64,000 bases of DNA from Dreissena polymorpha (lineage: Eukaryota; Mollusca; Bivalvia; Myida; Dreissenidae), in assembly GCF_020536995.1 (NCBI RefSeq), contig NC_068358.1:1302001-1366000 (forward strand). The letters run 5' to 3'. Shown piece by piece: positions 1 through 12,436 of the stretch (position 1 is its first letter; each line of letters opens with the position of its first letter). A program made the translations under genes and the position numbers. The notes under the pieces were generated by a model, which was not told the DNA's origin, searched no databases, and was given only the letters and a program-made list of their open reading frames with translations.

Positions 1-1055
1 AAAGATGTTGTCTGATAAATATAGAAAATATAATCACTACAAAGTGAACAAAATTCAGTTGAATACTGTGACCAACAAAGATTTGCCAAAGAGCAATTCA
101 GATCATGATTTAAATTAAATACAAGTAATATGAAAGTCTGCCTATTGGATCCCAGTTAAGACTTATTTGTCAAATCTGCACATTAATTTTCCCTTAGCCA
201 TGTAGAATTGGGGACTAAATACCATCAAGTCATGTAAAAAGGAGCAGGGTATAGCACGCTGCTATTGATCTCTTGAGCTTTCACAAGAATTTTACGGGTA
301 ATTTTCATACAACAATTGATATTATGTAGTGTAATGATAAAGCATTATGAGCACAAATTATATCTCTTACTAGTGGTGCAAAAATCATTTAAGTGTCACA
401 TTTCAAAAGAAAATTTATATAAAAAGGTATTATTAATTGTTAAAACGTTATAAAAGGTTATTTCAATTCACTAAAGCATTTAATTACAAGAACAAGTGCA
501 TTTTATGTCCATTACAATACATGTAACAGTATTGGCATTGTATTTATCTGCATTTGATGTGCATTTAATACACTTAAAAATGCAGACAAGACACACTTCT
601 AACAGAAACAAATGTATTTTTTTCTGTATTTTTCCAGCATTAATACTCTTCAAGTGTATTTTTTATCATCCCAAATACACTTTACCAGGAAAAAGTATGT
701 TAAAATGCATTTTTAGTTTGTTTTAAGTATATTTTCAAATGCATTAAGACACTCTTTTCTTTTGCAAAAAATGTTGAACAAAAACTTGAAAATATTTAAT
801 ATACTAAAGCGTAGTAATAATTAAAGTTTTGTATGAGCATCAAAAACAGTGTCAAATTCATACCAGTGCCTATTTAGTAGCAGTAGGCCTTATATGGTCT
901 ACTTGTGGTAGAATTAATGCATTTTGTATAATACAACATACATAAATTAAAAAATATAGCTGCCCATACAGTTCAATACAATGTTCAATTAACTACACTA
1001 TGCAAAGTTGAAATATGACATCAAGCTTGGAATAATCTTTTCAATAATGAACTAG
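1..1055. other. AT-rich stretch without a recognisable gene
   Basis: The only open frame of note (496-726, +) encodes a Phe/Ile/His-rich peptide of the kind expected by chance in AT-rich DNA. No splice-consistent exon, RNA gene or clear repeat was seen on either strand. Confidence 0.5.
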
Positions 1056-2230
1056 AAATGGCGCGGCAGAGGCCGACGCGTATCCCCACGCCGAATGTTT
1101 GACCTAGGTGTGCCCCAGGGTTGGTAATGGGGCCATGCATAGCTGAGATTGACCGTATTGTCATAAGAGAAGTTCATCATTAATTAGAAGTGAATTGGTG
1201 TAGAAATGAAGAAGTTATAGTAAAAGGCAATTTTGGGTGGGTGTGACATATGTGGGCAGGGCGCCCCAGGGTTGGTAATTGTGCCATGCATAGTTGAGAT
1301 TGACCGTATTGTCATAAGAGAGGTTCAGTATCAATTTGAAGTGAATCGGTGTAGAAATGAAGAAATTATAGTAAAAGGCAATTTTGGGTGGGTGTGGTCT
1401 ATGTGGGCGGGGCGCCCCAGGGTTGGTAATGGGGCCATGCATAGTTGAGATTGACTGTATTGTCATAAGAGAAGTTCAATATCAATTTGAAGTGAATCGG
1501 TGTAGAAATGAAGAAATTATAGTAAAGGCAATTTTGGGTGGGTGTGGTCTATGTGGGCGGGGCCCCAGGGTTGGTTATGGGGCCATGCATAGTTGAGATT
1601 GACCCTAATGTCATAAGAGAAGTTCAGTATCAATTTGAAGTGAATCCGTGTAGAAATGAAAAAATTATAGTAAATGGAATTTTTTGGTGGGTGTGGCCTA
1701 TGTGGGCGGGCGCCCCAGGGTTGGGATTGGGGCCATGCATAGTTGAGATTGACCCTAATGTCATAACAAAAGTTCAGTATCAATTTGAAGTGAATCCGTG
1801 TAGAAATGAAAAAATTATAGTAAATGGAAATTTTTGGTGGGTGTGGCCTATGTGGGCGGGGCGCCCCAGGGTTGGGAATGGGGCCATGCATGGTTGAGAT
1901 TGACCGTATTGTCATAGGTGAGGTCCAGTATCAATTTGAAGTGAATCGGTGTAGAAATAAAGAAGTAAATGTAAAATAACCTAAAAAAATGAGTGATAAT
2001 TTCTGACGCGGCCCCACCCCAACCCCTATAACTTTTGACCCAGGGGTCAGATCAAAATTCCAAATAGTGCAGGGTCGCACATATGCTCATAGCTACCATG
2101 TGTGTAAATTTCAAGGTTCTAGTGCTTTTAGTGTAGGAGGAGATAGTGGCCAGGACGGACGGACAGACGGACGGACGGCGGAGATCACCACAATATCCCC
2201 ACCTTTTTTTCAAAAAGCGTGGGGATAATA
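1056..2230 (-). mobile_element. Helentron-like non-autonomous element A with 150-bp tandem repeats
   Basis: Read on the minus strand, the element begins near 2229 with TTATTATCCCCACGC, passes a (CCGT/CTGT)n-like stretch (about 2155-2180), then several tandem units. Near 1080-1091 the inverse of the 5' end recurs (GCGTGGGGATA), followed by a small GC-rich hairpin (CGGC-ctct-GCCG with extra outer pairs) and the terminus CTAGTT near 1052-1057. A mirrored 5' end, then a hairpin, then a CTAGT/CTTGT terminus is the design of Helentron/HINE elements. No transposase frame is present. The open frames of 70-132 codons at 1215-1915 are products of the repeat period and not genes. Confidence 0.6.
1100..1975. 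repeat. Tandem repeat, 150-151 bp unit, about 6 copies
   Basis: The string ttttgggtggg or its variant recurs at about 1231, 1382, 1532, 1682 and 1832, a spacing of 150-151 bp. Each unit also holds gccccagggttgg and ggggccatgcatagttgag. Neighbouring copies differ by scattered substitutions. The array forms the core of element A. Confidence 0.85.
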
Positions 2231-2318
2231 ATATGCTGTTTTAATTTATAAGTGAAATAGACACTTGCATATAAAAACTGATATTAAATCAAAACTAAAT
2301 GTTTAATTTGATTTTTAG

Positions 2319-4038
2319 CTCCACTGGCCAAAGGTCCTGTGTCCATCGTGCATCCATGCATAAACTTTTCCTTTAAACATCTTCTCCTAAACTACTGGTC
2401 CAATTCTGATGAAATTTCTTAGGAATGTTCCTGGGGTGTACCTCTTTCAAATTTGTTCAAATTATGCCCCTGGGGTCAAATTTGACTCTGCCCTGGGGGT
2501 CACAAAATTGGAAATTTGCTTAAATAAGGCCTATTTTGTGAAAACTTTCAAAATCTCCCGTCCATAACCATTGGGCCTAGGGCTATCAAATTTGGTATGT
2601 AGAGACATCTAATAGTCCTCTACCTAATTTGTTCAAATTATACCCCTGGGGTCAAATTTGACCCTGCCCCGGGGGTCACAAAATTGAACATATGCTTATA
2701 TAGGGTATATTTTGTGAAAACTTTACAAATCTTCTCGTCCATAACCATTGGGCCTAGGGCTACCAAATTTGGTATGTAGTGGCATCTTATAGTCCTCTAC
2801 CAAGTTTGTTCAAATTATGCCCCTGGGGTCAAGTTTGACCCTGCCCCGAGGGTCACAAAATTGAACATATGCTTATATAAGGCCTATTTTGTGAAAATTT
2901 CAAAAAATTTCTTGTCAATAACAATCCGGCCTAGGGCTATCAAATTTGGTATATAGTGACATCTAATAGTCCTCTACCAAATTTGTTCAAATTTAATCCC
3001 TAGGGTCAAATTTGACCCTGACCCGGGGGTCACAAAATTGAACATATGCTTATATAATGCCTATTTTGTGATAACTTAAAAAAAAATCTTGTCCATAACC
3101 ATTAGGCCTAGGGCTACACAATTTGGTATGTAGTGACATTGTATAGTCCTCTACTTAGTTTGTTCAAATTATGCCCCAGGGGTCAAATTTGACCCTGCCC
3201 CGGAGGCCACAAAATCAATTATATGCTTATATAGTGCCTATTTTGTGAAAATTTTAAAACTCTTCTTGTCCTTAACCATAAGGCATAGGGCTACCAAATT
3301 TGGTATGTAGTGACATGTTATAGTTCTCTACCAAGTTTGTTCAAATTATGCCCCTTGGGTCAAATTTGACCCTGCCCGGGGTCACAAAACTGAACATACG
3401 CTTATATGGGGCCTATTTTGTGAAAACTTTAAAAATCTTGTTGTCCATAACCATTGGGCCTAGGGCTACCAAATTTGGTATGTAGTGACATCTAATAAAC
3501 CTCTACCAAATTTGTTCAAATAATGCCTCTGGGGTCAACTTTGACCCTGCCCCGGGGGGTCACAAAATTGAATAAACGCTTTTAAAGCGCCTATTTTGTG
3601 AAATCTTTAAAAATCTTCTTGTCGAAAACCATTTGGACTATGGCTACCAAATTTGGTATGCAGTAACATCTTATAGTCCTCTACCAAGTTTGTTCAAATT
3701 ATGCCCTTTGGGTCAAATTTGATCCTGACCCGCATGTCACAAAATTGAACATTATATACGCTTATATCTTGCTTATTTTGTGAAAACTTTAAAAATATTC
3801 TTGTCCTTAACTCTAGGACCTAGGGCTACCACATTTTGTATGTAGTGAGATATAGTAGTCCTCTACAAAGTTTTCCCAAATTATGCCTCTGGGGTTAAAT
3901 TTGACCCAGCCCAGAAGGTCACAAAAGTGTACATGTGCTTAAATAGGGCCTATATTTAAGTATTTGCACATGCAGAGAAATTTGTTTCAGCCTTTTTTTC
4001 AGCAGTGGAGGGATACAGGGCCATCATGGTCTTCTTGT
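2319..4038 (+). mobile_element. Helentron-like non-autonomous element B with about 178-bp tandem repeats
   Basis: Starts at agctccactggccaaagg after a T-run and ends at ...ccatcatggtcttcttgttt. Left ctccactg is mirrored as cagtggag near 4004-4011; a short CCAT/ATGG hairpin and CTTGTTT follow. The core is 8-9 units of about 178 bp, each with caaatttggtatgtagtgac and tgaccctgccccgggggtc (unit marks near 2586, 2764, 2941, 3118, 3294, 3467, 3645, 3826). No coding capacity. Assignment rests on end structure shared with the other elements here. Confidence 0.6.
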
Positions 4039-5210
4039 TTAAATACTCAAAAAATGAAACCGTGTTCATGCTTGCATGAACACAGTTTATAAATGCTGTC
4101 AGAATTATAAAATATGCAATTACTATAAATACAAATGCCAGGGAAAAGTGCTTTTTGTACTTAAAAATTCGAATGAATATTACAATAATACATTCTGAAT
4201 ACTTTAGTATGTAATTAACAGTTTTGTCTGAGAAAATCCCTAAATTTTATATATTTATTCAAATTCACATAAATCATATTTCAAAAACACATCATGACTT
4301 CAAATCCTTTCACACAATACTGAAAAAAAATGCACAGTTTCTGATTGTTATTGATTCTTTATTAATTTATACATGTACCATTTTTTAATCTTGATGCATC
4401 CTCAATTGTATAATGCACATCGTAATCTGTTTTAACAATTATAATATAAAGATTAAGGCTGACTCAGTAAAATAATAATCCATGATTTCTGCAGTACTTG
4501 CAGACAAAATAGGAATACTGCTGTGATATTATCTATCTATCTAATGGGATATTAATCTGGCTTCAATAGAAAAAATCAAAGCATACACATGTATAAAATG
4601 TGTATGCATATATTAGTTAAACTTAAATTGATTGACCATCGATACAAAGATATTATAATATATGTATGTATATATATATCCTTGTAAAACTAAAAATTAA
4701 ATATGTATGTTTCTATTACATCATTTAGGACTTTTATTTTCAGACAAAGTAGAGTGAAGCTTAAAACAGTATCCAATTGTAACAGTCAATTTTGGGAAAA
4801 TCAACCTTATAATTATTTTCTGTGTTGGCCAATGTCATAATTGGTATAAAATGTATATTGAACTGGAAGTTTTCTTTATTTTAAATGATAACATTTGCTT
4901 TGTCAGCCATAATTGTCACAATCAAGTGGTCTTTTTACACTGTAGTTTTCTCACTGACTATGGGTTTGTTCTGAGAATGAGCCACACAAAGTATCGTTGG
5001 GGAGATGAGTTGTCAATTTTATGTTTATCAGTCTTTCATAATCAAGTATACCTGTAAAAAGGGAATTTGTAACTAATAATCACACAATATACACAATTAA
5101 AATTGTTTGCATTTAGATTTATTTAGTACTGCACATTAATCATTTTCCAAAAATATGTAGCAACATAACATTATATAATGCTGCAATACTTAAGTAATTT
5201 ACTAATTAAA
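4039..5210. other. AT-rich intergenic DNA, nothing recognised
   Basis: No exon, tRNA or ordered repeat was seen. The 68-codon frame at 4851-5057 has no recognisable domain and no splice context. Confidence 0.45.
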
Positions 5211-5211
5211 G

Positions 5212-5400
5212 GTCGCTGATGTGTAATGGATGTGGTGTCCACCTAATGATCTGGAGGTCACTGGTTTGATCCCCAGTGTGGGAGCATTCTTAAGAAATCT
5301 CCAAGAGACACCCAAGTACTGGTTCTAGGCCCAGGAAAAGAACTCAAGAGCATTTCACATACATGTACGTAGTTAGTACTTTAAATTTAATCGAACTAAA
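5212..5400 (+). mobile_element. tRNA-derived SINE
   Basis: The 5' part resembles a tRNA gene with internal Pol III promoter boxes: a weak A box (gatgtgtaatgg, about 5218-5229) and a good B box (ggtttgatccc, about 5264-5274) at tRNA-like spacing. A tRNA-unrelated body follows (aagaaatctccaagagacac, then ggttctaggcccagg). The cloverleaf is not intact and the body is repeat-like, so a SINE fits better than a functional tRNA. Confidence 0.6.
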
Positions 5401-5698
5401 AATGGGTTAAAACTAACAATGAAACCCTTATTAATACATTTTATTTTGAATCAAGCAAATGTGCAAATTCATTAAAAATAATGAGTAAAATTTAAAAATT
5501 CTACTTTAAAGTAATCATGATAATTTAGATCATTTTCAGAATATTTAATGATGATAATGATACAATCATATATTCCCTAAATGATAAAAATAAAACATGT
5601 AATGTTAATTTATGAAAAAAAAACGTTTTAATTTTATCAATATCATGGTAATTACAACTAGATACAGGCAATTAGATCAGAAACGTGCATTAATTATA

Positions 5699-5929
5699 TT
5701 AACCCATTCATGCCTAGTGTCCTGAAAAAAAGGACATTGCAAACAGCGTAGACCCAGATGAGACGCCGCATAATGCGGCGTCTCATCTGGGTCTGCGCTG
5801 TTTGCTTAAAGAAATTTCTGTAAGAAATATTCTAAATATAGAAATAAATATACCAGACAGCCATACTTTTGGAAATAAATTGATCCAATTTAGAAGGATG
5901 GGAGAGTCCACTGGGCATAAATGGGTTAA
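5699..5929. mobile_element. Hairpin MITE with TTAACCCATT termini
   Basis: Ends are TTAACCCATTCATGCC on the left and its near-perfect inverse (gggcataaatgggttaa) on the right, with TTAA at both borders, consistent with a TTAA target duplication. The middle is a strong hairpin at 5739-5805, with arms of about 32 bp and one mismatch, containing GATGAGACGCCGCAT and its complement. No coding capacity. This is a repeat type I associate with Dreissena-like bivalves. Confidence 0.8.
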
Positions 5930-6959
5930 TGAACAACCCAGACATTTGTAGTGATTTATGGTCACTATTTGATTAACGTTCTATACATGACCTGTCATAA
6001 AAGGTATTTTTTAGCCAGTACTACAATCGGCAATGATAGTCTGTATTGCATATATATTCCAACGTCTATTATCGATTCGCTTCCTCAAACTGAACAAATA
6101 TTTAATGTTTACATCGCGAAACGTAATGCATCCAGTTTCACTTTCGGTTTGGTTGGTTTTGTAAACACCGTACTTTCATCTTAAAAATTGGATGATAGGG
6201 TGATTAAATAATAATGGAAAAGTAAATCACTTGGATAATAGTTCAAAATGCAACACAAATGAACGTTAATAGTGCTCTTAATATCAAAGTTTCGGTAAAA
6301 AGTTTGGCGCTAGTTCAACGCGCATCGTATACAGCCTCATAACAATAGACTGACAACCTTTTGGGTAGTAAAGTAGTAATACAAGGCAATATGGCGACCG
6401 TTAGCCACGAGGCCTATCTTACGGAGGTATCCGAGATAGCCGATGTATCACGATTGTGTGGCCCTTTGTATCCTTTTAGACTAACGAGGAATCCAATATG
6501 GTCGAAATTAACAACCCACCTCCACCCCTTCTCCGCCATAAGGTTTTGACTCCCGTACTATGTATGTTTTTACCTGTGTGTAAAACACATTTGTTTCTTA
6601 TTTTACTGTTATACGCATCAAATATTTTTCTTTTATACTTATTTTGGGCGTGTTTTTCCCACCGTCATCACATTCAAATTCATGTTTTTGTATGTGTATA
6701 TACGCGTGGCGTGTTTTTACCACCCATTATGCCTTTCTGGAAAGAATCTGTTCTATTTTTATCTTTTTTATGGCATTTTATAATAAATGCCCGTTTTCAA
6801 TCAACAATATTGTGTTTGTTCTTTCCTTCAAGTCATACGAGTCCGTCCGGTCTATGACCTTTTCATTACCACCGAGGACAATACATAAATGGTTGCTACG
6901 ATGTGTTTTAGGCTCCCCATGCAATCTACACTTGCTACTGTGAGGTCTGTGTTTTTCTA
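5930..6959. other. Intergenic DNA with one weak first-exon candidate
   Basis: Mostly AT-rich. From 6391 on the plus strand a short frame (MATVSHEAYLTEVSEIADVS...) has a plausible initiation context (aatATGg), as does 6498 (MVEINNPPPPLLRHK, followed by a possible gtttt donor). Neither could be joined to a downstream exon, so no gene is called. Confidence 0.2.
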
Positions 6960-7290
6960 GACTCGGAATTCACTGCCTGCTACGTTCTCGGTGGTATGAT
7001 CTCTCTCGAAGATGCTACTGTGGAGCAAGGTAGCACTTTCTGTAATGATGTCGGGTTTCAGTTTTGATAGTAGCTGCCTTCTTGAAGATGACTTCCATGG
7101 CACTAAATGTGAATTGCTGGGACTGTTTACGAAGGGTGTTTGTTTGTTTACTAAGTGATAAGGTCATATCGGGGACTCCATTGATGTGTCGAGGGATGAC
7201 ATGCTACTAGTAAATTTGTTACCGGAAGCAATTGCAGCAGAGTATGGGTCACGAAGTATGCTTTATGAATTATTTGTTGCAATGGATGTG
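6960..7290 (+). other. Possible decayed coding stretch, family not recognised
   Basis: Short reading-frame pieces have a protein-like composition (for example SLEDATVEQGSTFCNDVGF and DMLLVNLLPEAIAAEYGSR), unlike the surrounding AT-rich DNA. They are not open as one unit. I do not recognise the family; it may be an old gene or an element fossil. Confidence 0.25.
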
Positions 7291-7741
7291 TCCATGTGAG
7301 CTTGTCGTTGTTGCCCAGTCATATTTACAAATACGATAGTTAAAAAATGTGAAGCATGTAATTCTACACCGAAACCTTTCCCCACATCTGCTTTATTTAA
7401 CGAATACAGGTTTTGCCACAAACTGGTTGGTAATGTTCGATAATACCATGGGCTTATACGGTTTAACATACAGTGCACTATTGATTTAAATATTGTATTT
7501 GCTCAATTATTAAAACTCTTTCAAAGTGTCTTCAATATAGTTATATACACGTCAAATTTATTTGGGCGAACACTATTTTAACATTTTTTAACGAAAAGTT
7601 TTACATGGGAGTGTAATTAAATATGTAACCCCAATAAATTTATCATTAAAAGAGCTTTTAAACTGTTTCCTATTGCCGTTATGAACACATAATGGATTAT
7701 TCAAGACTATATTGAAACTATTATAATCACACGACATCAAT

Positions 7742-8992
7742 ATGTTGTTAAATATTGAATTTGAATATGGTTGGATAATTGTATGTTTGCTTTATACCAT
7801 TCTCTGCATACTTTGTGGATATATCGTGCATGTATATCTAGCAAAGAGGAAGAAACATCACAACCTGCGACACACAGGTGCTCAGACGGAAATAAAGCAA
7901 TGCGTACATACCGGTACTCAGTGCCAGGATGTCATATATTTAAAAGATAAAAATATGATCGCATGTGATGTCTGCGATTCTCTATTGGCAGAAATATATT
8001 GTTACCAATGCAAACAGCATATGTGTTCTATATGCGAATGGTACCATGCTCGCCTTATGGTAAGCAGGTATCATAACACTGTGTCGCGTAAATCGTTTAA
8101 CATCGACGAGAAAACAGTCAGCATTAGCAATTTTATGACAACACTTGCTCTGGAAAGTACCATTTCACAGACTGGATGTTGTTGTCCTTCAACTTGCCAG
8201 GCAAGTTGTGAAACACGATCAATATTTTTAGGCGCTGTTCTCTGCAAGCAAGGATTTTGTTTTGTCACAAGAGTGTATGAACACATTAAGACTAATGAAC
8301 AACAAAAAACAAAGTACACGCGGAAAGGAAACGATCCGAAGGGTTTTATTGTTGTCAAATGCCAGGAGACGGAAATTCTGCGCTGTGAATTGAAAAAACA
8401 CGAATTCAAAGCACTTTTGTATGGTAATTCATTTTCTGTCATTTCGGATAATTCTTCAAAATCTATTTGGATAACCGCAGCAGGAGTGGACTGCAGAGTG
8501 TATGAACTGGACACGAACAGTAAAAAACTAGCCATTTCATTTCAGACAAACGGAACTAGTTTTTGTCATGGAATAGCCATGTTCGATGGTGGTTTAGCCA
8601 TAAGCATCCGTTCGGAAACGGTTTATGAAACTCCGGAATGGCAAGTTCAATTGTTCTCACGTCAAGGTGACTTAAAGCGACAACTGATCGGGGATAATGA
8701 AGAAATTGTTCTTAAAACCCCCGAACACTTGGCATCAAATGCCGACGAAGATATTCTCTACATCTCAGACCGTGCTGCCAATGCTGTGATTGGAATCAAT
8801 CCACGTGGTAGTGTTCTTTTCACGTTCATGTCCACTTCTATGTTCGCTCCGAGAGGTTTGTCGGTAGATTTGGAAGGTCATTTTTATGTGGCGTGTGATC
8901 AAGGTGTGATCCAGATTCACAAAGATGGAAAACAGTTTAGAATGATTTTGAGACTTAAGATAACAAAACAGGAATTCAAACATTTACCTTAG
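7742..8992 (+). CDS. Membrane-anchored B-box zinc-finger protein with propeller-like C-terminus (TRIM/NHL-like)
   Basis: An intronless 416-residue frame. Residues 10-33 form one hydrophobic segment followed by the basic stretch KRKKHH, suggesting a single-pass membrane anchor with the rest cytosolic. A B-box-type zinc site follows with ligands C75, C78, C87, C90, C95, C98, H102 and H111. Residues 220-410 show NHL/WD-like strands (KTPEHLASNADEDILYISDR, RGLSVDLEGHFYVACDQGV), as in the C-terminal propellers of TRIM2/3/56-like proteins. There is no RING domain, so ubiquitin ligase activity cannot be assumed. The start is the first ATG of the frame. Bivalves have large expanded families of B-box/NHL proteins, often linked to innate immunity; that role is inferred. 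No frameshift or stop was seen, so it looks functional. It could also be a recent retrocopy. Confidence 0.75.
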   Translation: MLLNIEFEYGWIIVCLLYTILCILCGYIVHVYLAKRKKHHNLRHTGAQTEIKQCVHTGTQCQDVIYLKDKNMIACDVCDSLLAEIYCYQCKQHMCSICEWYHARLMVSRYHNTVSRKSFNIDEKTVSISNFMTTLALESTISQTGCCCPSTCQASCETRSIFLGAVLCKQGFCFVTRVYEHIKTNEQQKTKYTRKGNDPKGFIVVKCQETEILRCELKKHEFKALLYGNSFSVISDNSSKSIWITAAGVDCRVYELDTNSKKLAISFQTNGTSFCHGIAMFDGGLAISIRSETVYETPEWQVQLFSRQGDLKRQLIGDNEEIVLKTPEHLASNADEDILYISDRAANAVIGINPRGSVLFTFMSTSMFAPRGLSVDLEGHFYVACDQGVIQIHKDGKQFRMILRLKITKQEFKHLP

Positions 8993-9081
8993 ACAGGGTG
9001 TCGAACTGCCTTGTTACGTTTGAGGACATGACAACAGCAAGCAAGTTCAGATTTGTAGCTCAGCTCACAAATCTAAACCAA

Positions 9082-9087
9082 AATAAA
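9082..9087 (+). terminator. Candidate poly(A) signal of the B-box gene
   Basis: AATAAA lies 90 bases past the stop codon of the B-box protein gene, the first canonical signal downstream of it. Confidence 0.45.
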
Positions 9088-9984
9088 TGCTAATTTGAAA
9101 AATAACATGTCTTGTAAATGATGATAAACGTTGTTTATTGTTAAGTCTGGCAGCATTTCACATATATGCACTTGTAGACGTTAAAATGAATATGGAGCAG
9201 CTTTTATTTTTTATCGGTTGATATTTGTTAAAATGTGTTCCAAAGTGTTAAGAGAATATATTAATATTTTCGGAAACTTGTATCTGATTCAATTATGACT
9301 GTTTTGATTGATGTGCATGCATTTAAATTGCCACTATAAATTTGTTCACAATTGTTAGACACCACTCGTTGATCCTAAACCATCGGAGGCATTCCAAAAC
9401 AATTGCGTTAGATGTTTAGTCATTGGAATATTTGAGCGTTTAATCAAGTAAAAATGAAAATAAGTTTATGGAACACGTAAGGAAAAATTGATGGTAGATT
9501 GACGCGGTAGATATATCTTGAACGACCGGGCCCAAGTTAAAATCATTGGCTATATTAAATACTCCAAAATAGGACGATGAACTCAAATAAAATAACAGTA
9601 TCGGCGACAACTCATGAACATAGCACAGACTTACCTAATATCATTCTTTAAAAGATAAATAATTATCGGTACATGAAGTGCTGTTTAGTATTTCAGCGAT
9701 GTGTGTATAGTGTGTATGCATGTTTTGTTGCTAAATGCCATTTCTTACATGTACCCCAAAATGTGCCGATAAAATATACATTTATTATATTATATTTGTA
9801 AGATTGTATGCGTAACAATTTTGAAATATTGATTGATAAAACTATCAAGTATATATTGGGTTCTTATTAATTAGAAAGCAGAAAGTAGTACGGAGTTTAT
9901 GCAGTAATAATACTCTTCAAATGGAGCCGGAGCTGCAAATCTTTTGCAGAATCATGTTTGTAAACATACTGTAAGTCTTTTAGA
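9088..9984. other. Intergenic DNA, nothing recognised
   Basis: AT-rich sequence without a supported exon, RNA gene or repeat with clear borders. Confidence 0.4.
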
Positions 9985-10075
9985 AATCTGATGGCTCGTA
10001 TTCCGGATAGCTCGAACTTTTGTTGTCGGTCCCCGCGGGTTCGAGCCATCGGGTTTCGACTGTACATGTGATCAC
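9985..10075. repeat. Dispersed repeat fragment (tagctcgaac / cgggttcgagcc type)
   Basis: The segment with ggatagctcgaacttttg, ggtccccgcgggttcgagcc and gggtttcgactgta resembles a repeat commonly met in bivalve DNA. The B-box-like gggttcgagcc is not accompanied by an A box or a cloverleaf, so no tRNA is called. Confidence 0.35.
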
Positions 10076-10294
10076 AGCGTGTGATGACATCCGACTTGAG
10101 TGTAGGTGGTATTCGCGTAGCCACCACCAGAAGTTTACCTGTCTACTGATATTGTGATAAAATAACGAGTTTCGTGTAAGGATGACTCCCATCCTGTTCG
10201 CAATTTGCATGCTCCAGCGTTTTGTAGAAGAAAACTAATTAAAGGGACCGATCGCTTATACGGCGACAGGTCTATTAACGTTCGATTGGTCATT

Positions 10295-10479
10295 GTCGGC
10301 TCAGGTACGACTGTACCCCTGGTACTCCTAAATATACTACCAAGTACCAGGGGTAAGGAAAATATACGAAAAAGTACCTCGAAGTATGGTCGGTTGCCTG
10401 CAAGCATACTTTTCGTACGTGGTATAATGTGGTGTACTTAAATGTACACGGGATACTTGTAAATAGCACCTGAGCCGAC
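10295..10479. mobile_element. Small MITE with GTCGGCTCAGGT termini
   Basis: Left end GTCGGCTCAGGTA is mirrored at the right end as CACCTGAGCCGAC. The interior is rich in short inverted pairs built from GTAC and GGTACC-like motifs (ctggtact / aagtaccagg). The word tctattaac occurs just outside both ends (10271 and 10480). Confidence 0.65.
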
Positions 10480-12436
10480 TCTATTAACTTTCTAGATCCA
10501 CAAACTTTAGGACAGTTTTCAATTATAACTTCAATTTCAAGCTATTCAGTTTTAATTGAAAGATAATGTTGGTTTGGTCTTGTGTTATATGGATACAACG
10601 GACTACCCGAAGGAGACCCCGCCTGTCCGGTATTACTCACATGCGCCGTGTGCGTCGATCTTTCCCGGTTCGCCAAGGTGAGAAGCGCGTGTAATAACCA
10701 CTTCGCCAACCGTACAGCTCAGCAAAGAACGCAGTATCATAAACATGCATATTTATTTAATTGGCGTATCTGCAATTCAATTACTCGCCCATCCCCCAAT
10801 TGTCACTTATATTTCAAGCGAACAAAGTGTTTCGGACTGTCGTCATCATACTGATCCTCGACTTGTAATAAACTACCGGTAGTCAAAATATAATGCATTG
10901 AATGACTATTGAACACGCTGGTTAAGAATCGGCTATTACTTAAACGATATTATTTTTGTTATTCCATCGCAAAATAAACACACACAAAACAATCAAGACT
11001 TTTACATACTTATTAAAGTAAAGATTTCATACTTTTAATCAGGATTTAATTTTGGAAATTCTGGATTGTATTTTTTAAAGACATTGCATATGTTTGCCAC
11101 CGATAAGATTCGTTAAATTTATGTTAAGGCAATCTCCATAATTTCGTGATTTGTTTCTTTTGTGTTGTCCATAATGAGAGTGTCAGTCGCACACTATCAC
11201 AACATTCCATCTGCCATATGGTCAGATGCGATACACCACTATCATGGTCATCCATCGACCATGCTTACACCCGCGGCAATCATACGATCATACGGCATTT
11301 TTTATTGTAGCCGTTTTGTAGTTATGCATACATTTCTCTACGATACATGAACCCTAAATTTCTTTGCACGTACATGTTTTGTATTGAATAACAGGTTTTC
11401 GACTTTACATACTCCGCACTCAGAATCGCTACAAACAAATGCAATCAGCTTAAAACCTTCCTTTCCTAAATATGATTGATTCCGTATCAAACATCAAAAG
11501 ATAAGTTTGGTCTGGCGGTCTCTGGAAATAAATATTTGCCAGGATACAGTTATTCTGTTTTTAAGCTACTGTCAATTTTCGCAACCGCAAAACTCAGCTC
11601 AGTCACGTGCACGCCTCATTAACTTCCGGTAAGCCTCGGTATGATTTCTTCGCCGATTAGCGCGGGGTAAATGTTACCTTTTGATAGGCTCGGTCCGAGC
11701 GCCGGAAGGCTATTGGACTTTCACATGTTGATTTTTGATTCGACTTTGCTCAACTGTAAGCGCTTAGTTTCATTTATTTGTTTATTATTTCGTTTGTTCG
11801 CTCGTTCGTTCTTTCTTTCATGCATTATTTCATTCATATATTTATTAATTCATTCATTAGCGTTTATAACATTATCTTCTCCGAATCTTAAAACAATTAT
11901 TTTTTTACTTTCTGTGACGGATTACCTTTTCAGTAGAATTATTTATGGCGTTTATTTACAAATAGTTTTAGTCACGTAAAGATGCACCATTAATTACCAG
12001 ATTCACGAGGTTTCTTACTTCTTTTGCAGTCGCTGTGAAGGTAAGTGGTGTGACTTTTTGTCGCGTTTACAATGCTTTGCATGTAACTCTTAATAGTTTA
12101 CATTATATATACATCTTTAAAATATTTTGTTTTAATTATACAACTGCAGTTTGCTGGTTAATTTTTTTAACGTCACTTGTTTGGAATATAATTATATGAT
12201 TTATAAGTAATACAAACTAGGATTCAAATCAATATTTGAAAACCAGTTACTTCAAAACACCAAACGCTGTTATAGCATGAAACCCGGGGTGTGTCATCAA
12301 CCTTAATTTCATAATTATTTTTTATTTAAAAAGATATTGCTACGTTTTAAAGTATGGTATTAGTGTTCAATTTTAAATTTTACAAACAATCAAATTAAAG
12401 GTTAATCATTAAATGTGAAATTGTAAACTTCGAACA
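10480..12436. other. Intergenic DNA, no supported gene
   Basis: The best-looking frame (10582-10690: GLPEGDPACPVLLTCAVCVD, with a possible gtgaga donor after ...RFAK) could be a stray exon but has no partner. The frame at 11671-11979 is hydrophobic and Phe/Leu-rich with no domain. The rest is AT-rich. Confidence 0.4.

Noticed and set aside
1215-1915. Open frames of 70-132 codons on both strands
   Set aside because: They arise because the 150-bp tandem unit is a multiple of three; the same frame simply repeats in element A. No domain or codon character of a gene.
10582-10690. Stray exon-like frame with a gtgaga donor
   Set aside because: No acceptor-side partner or start context could be paired with it on either side.
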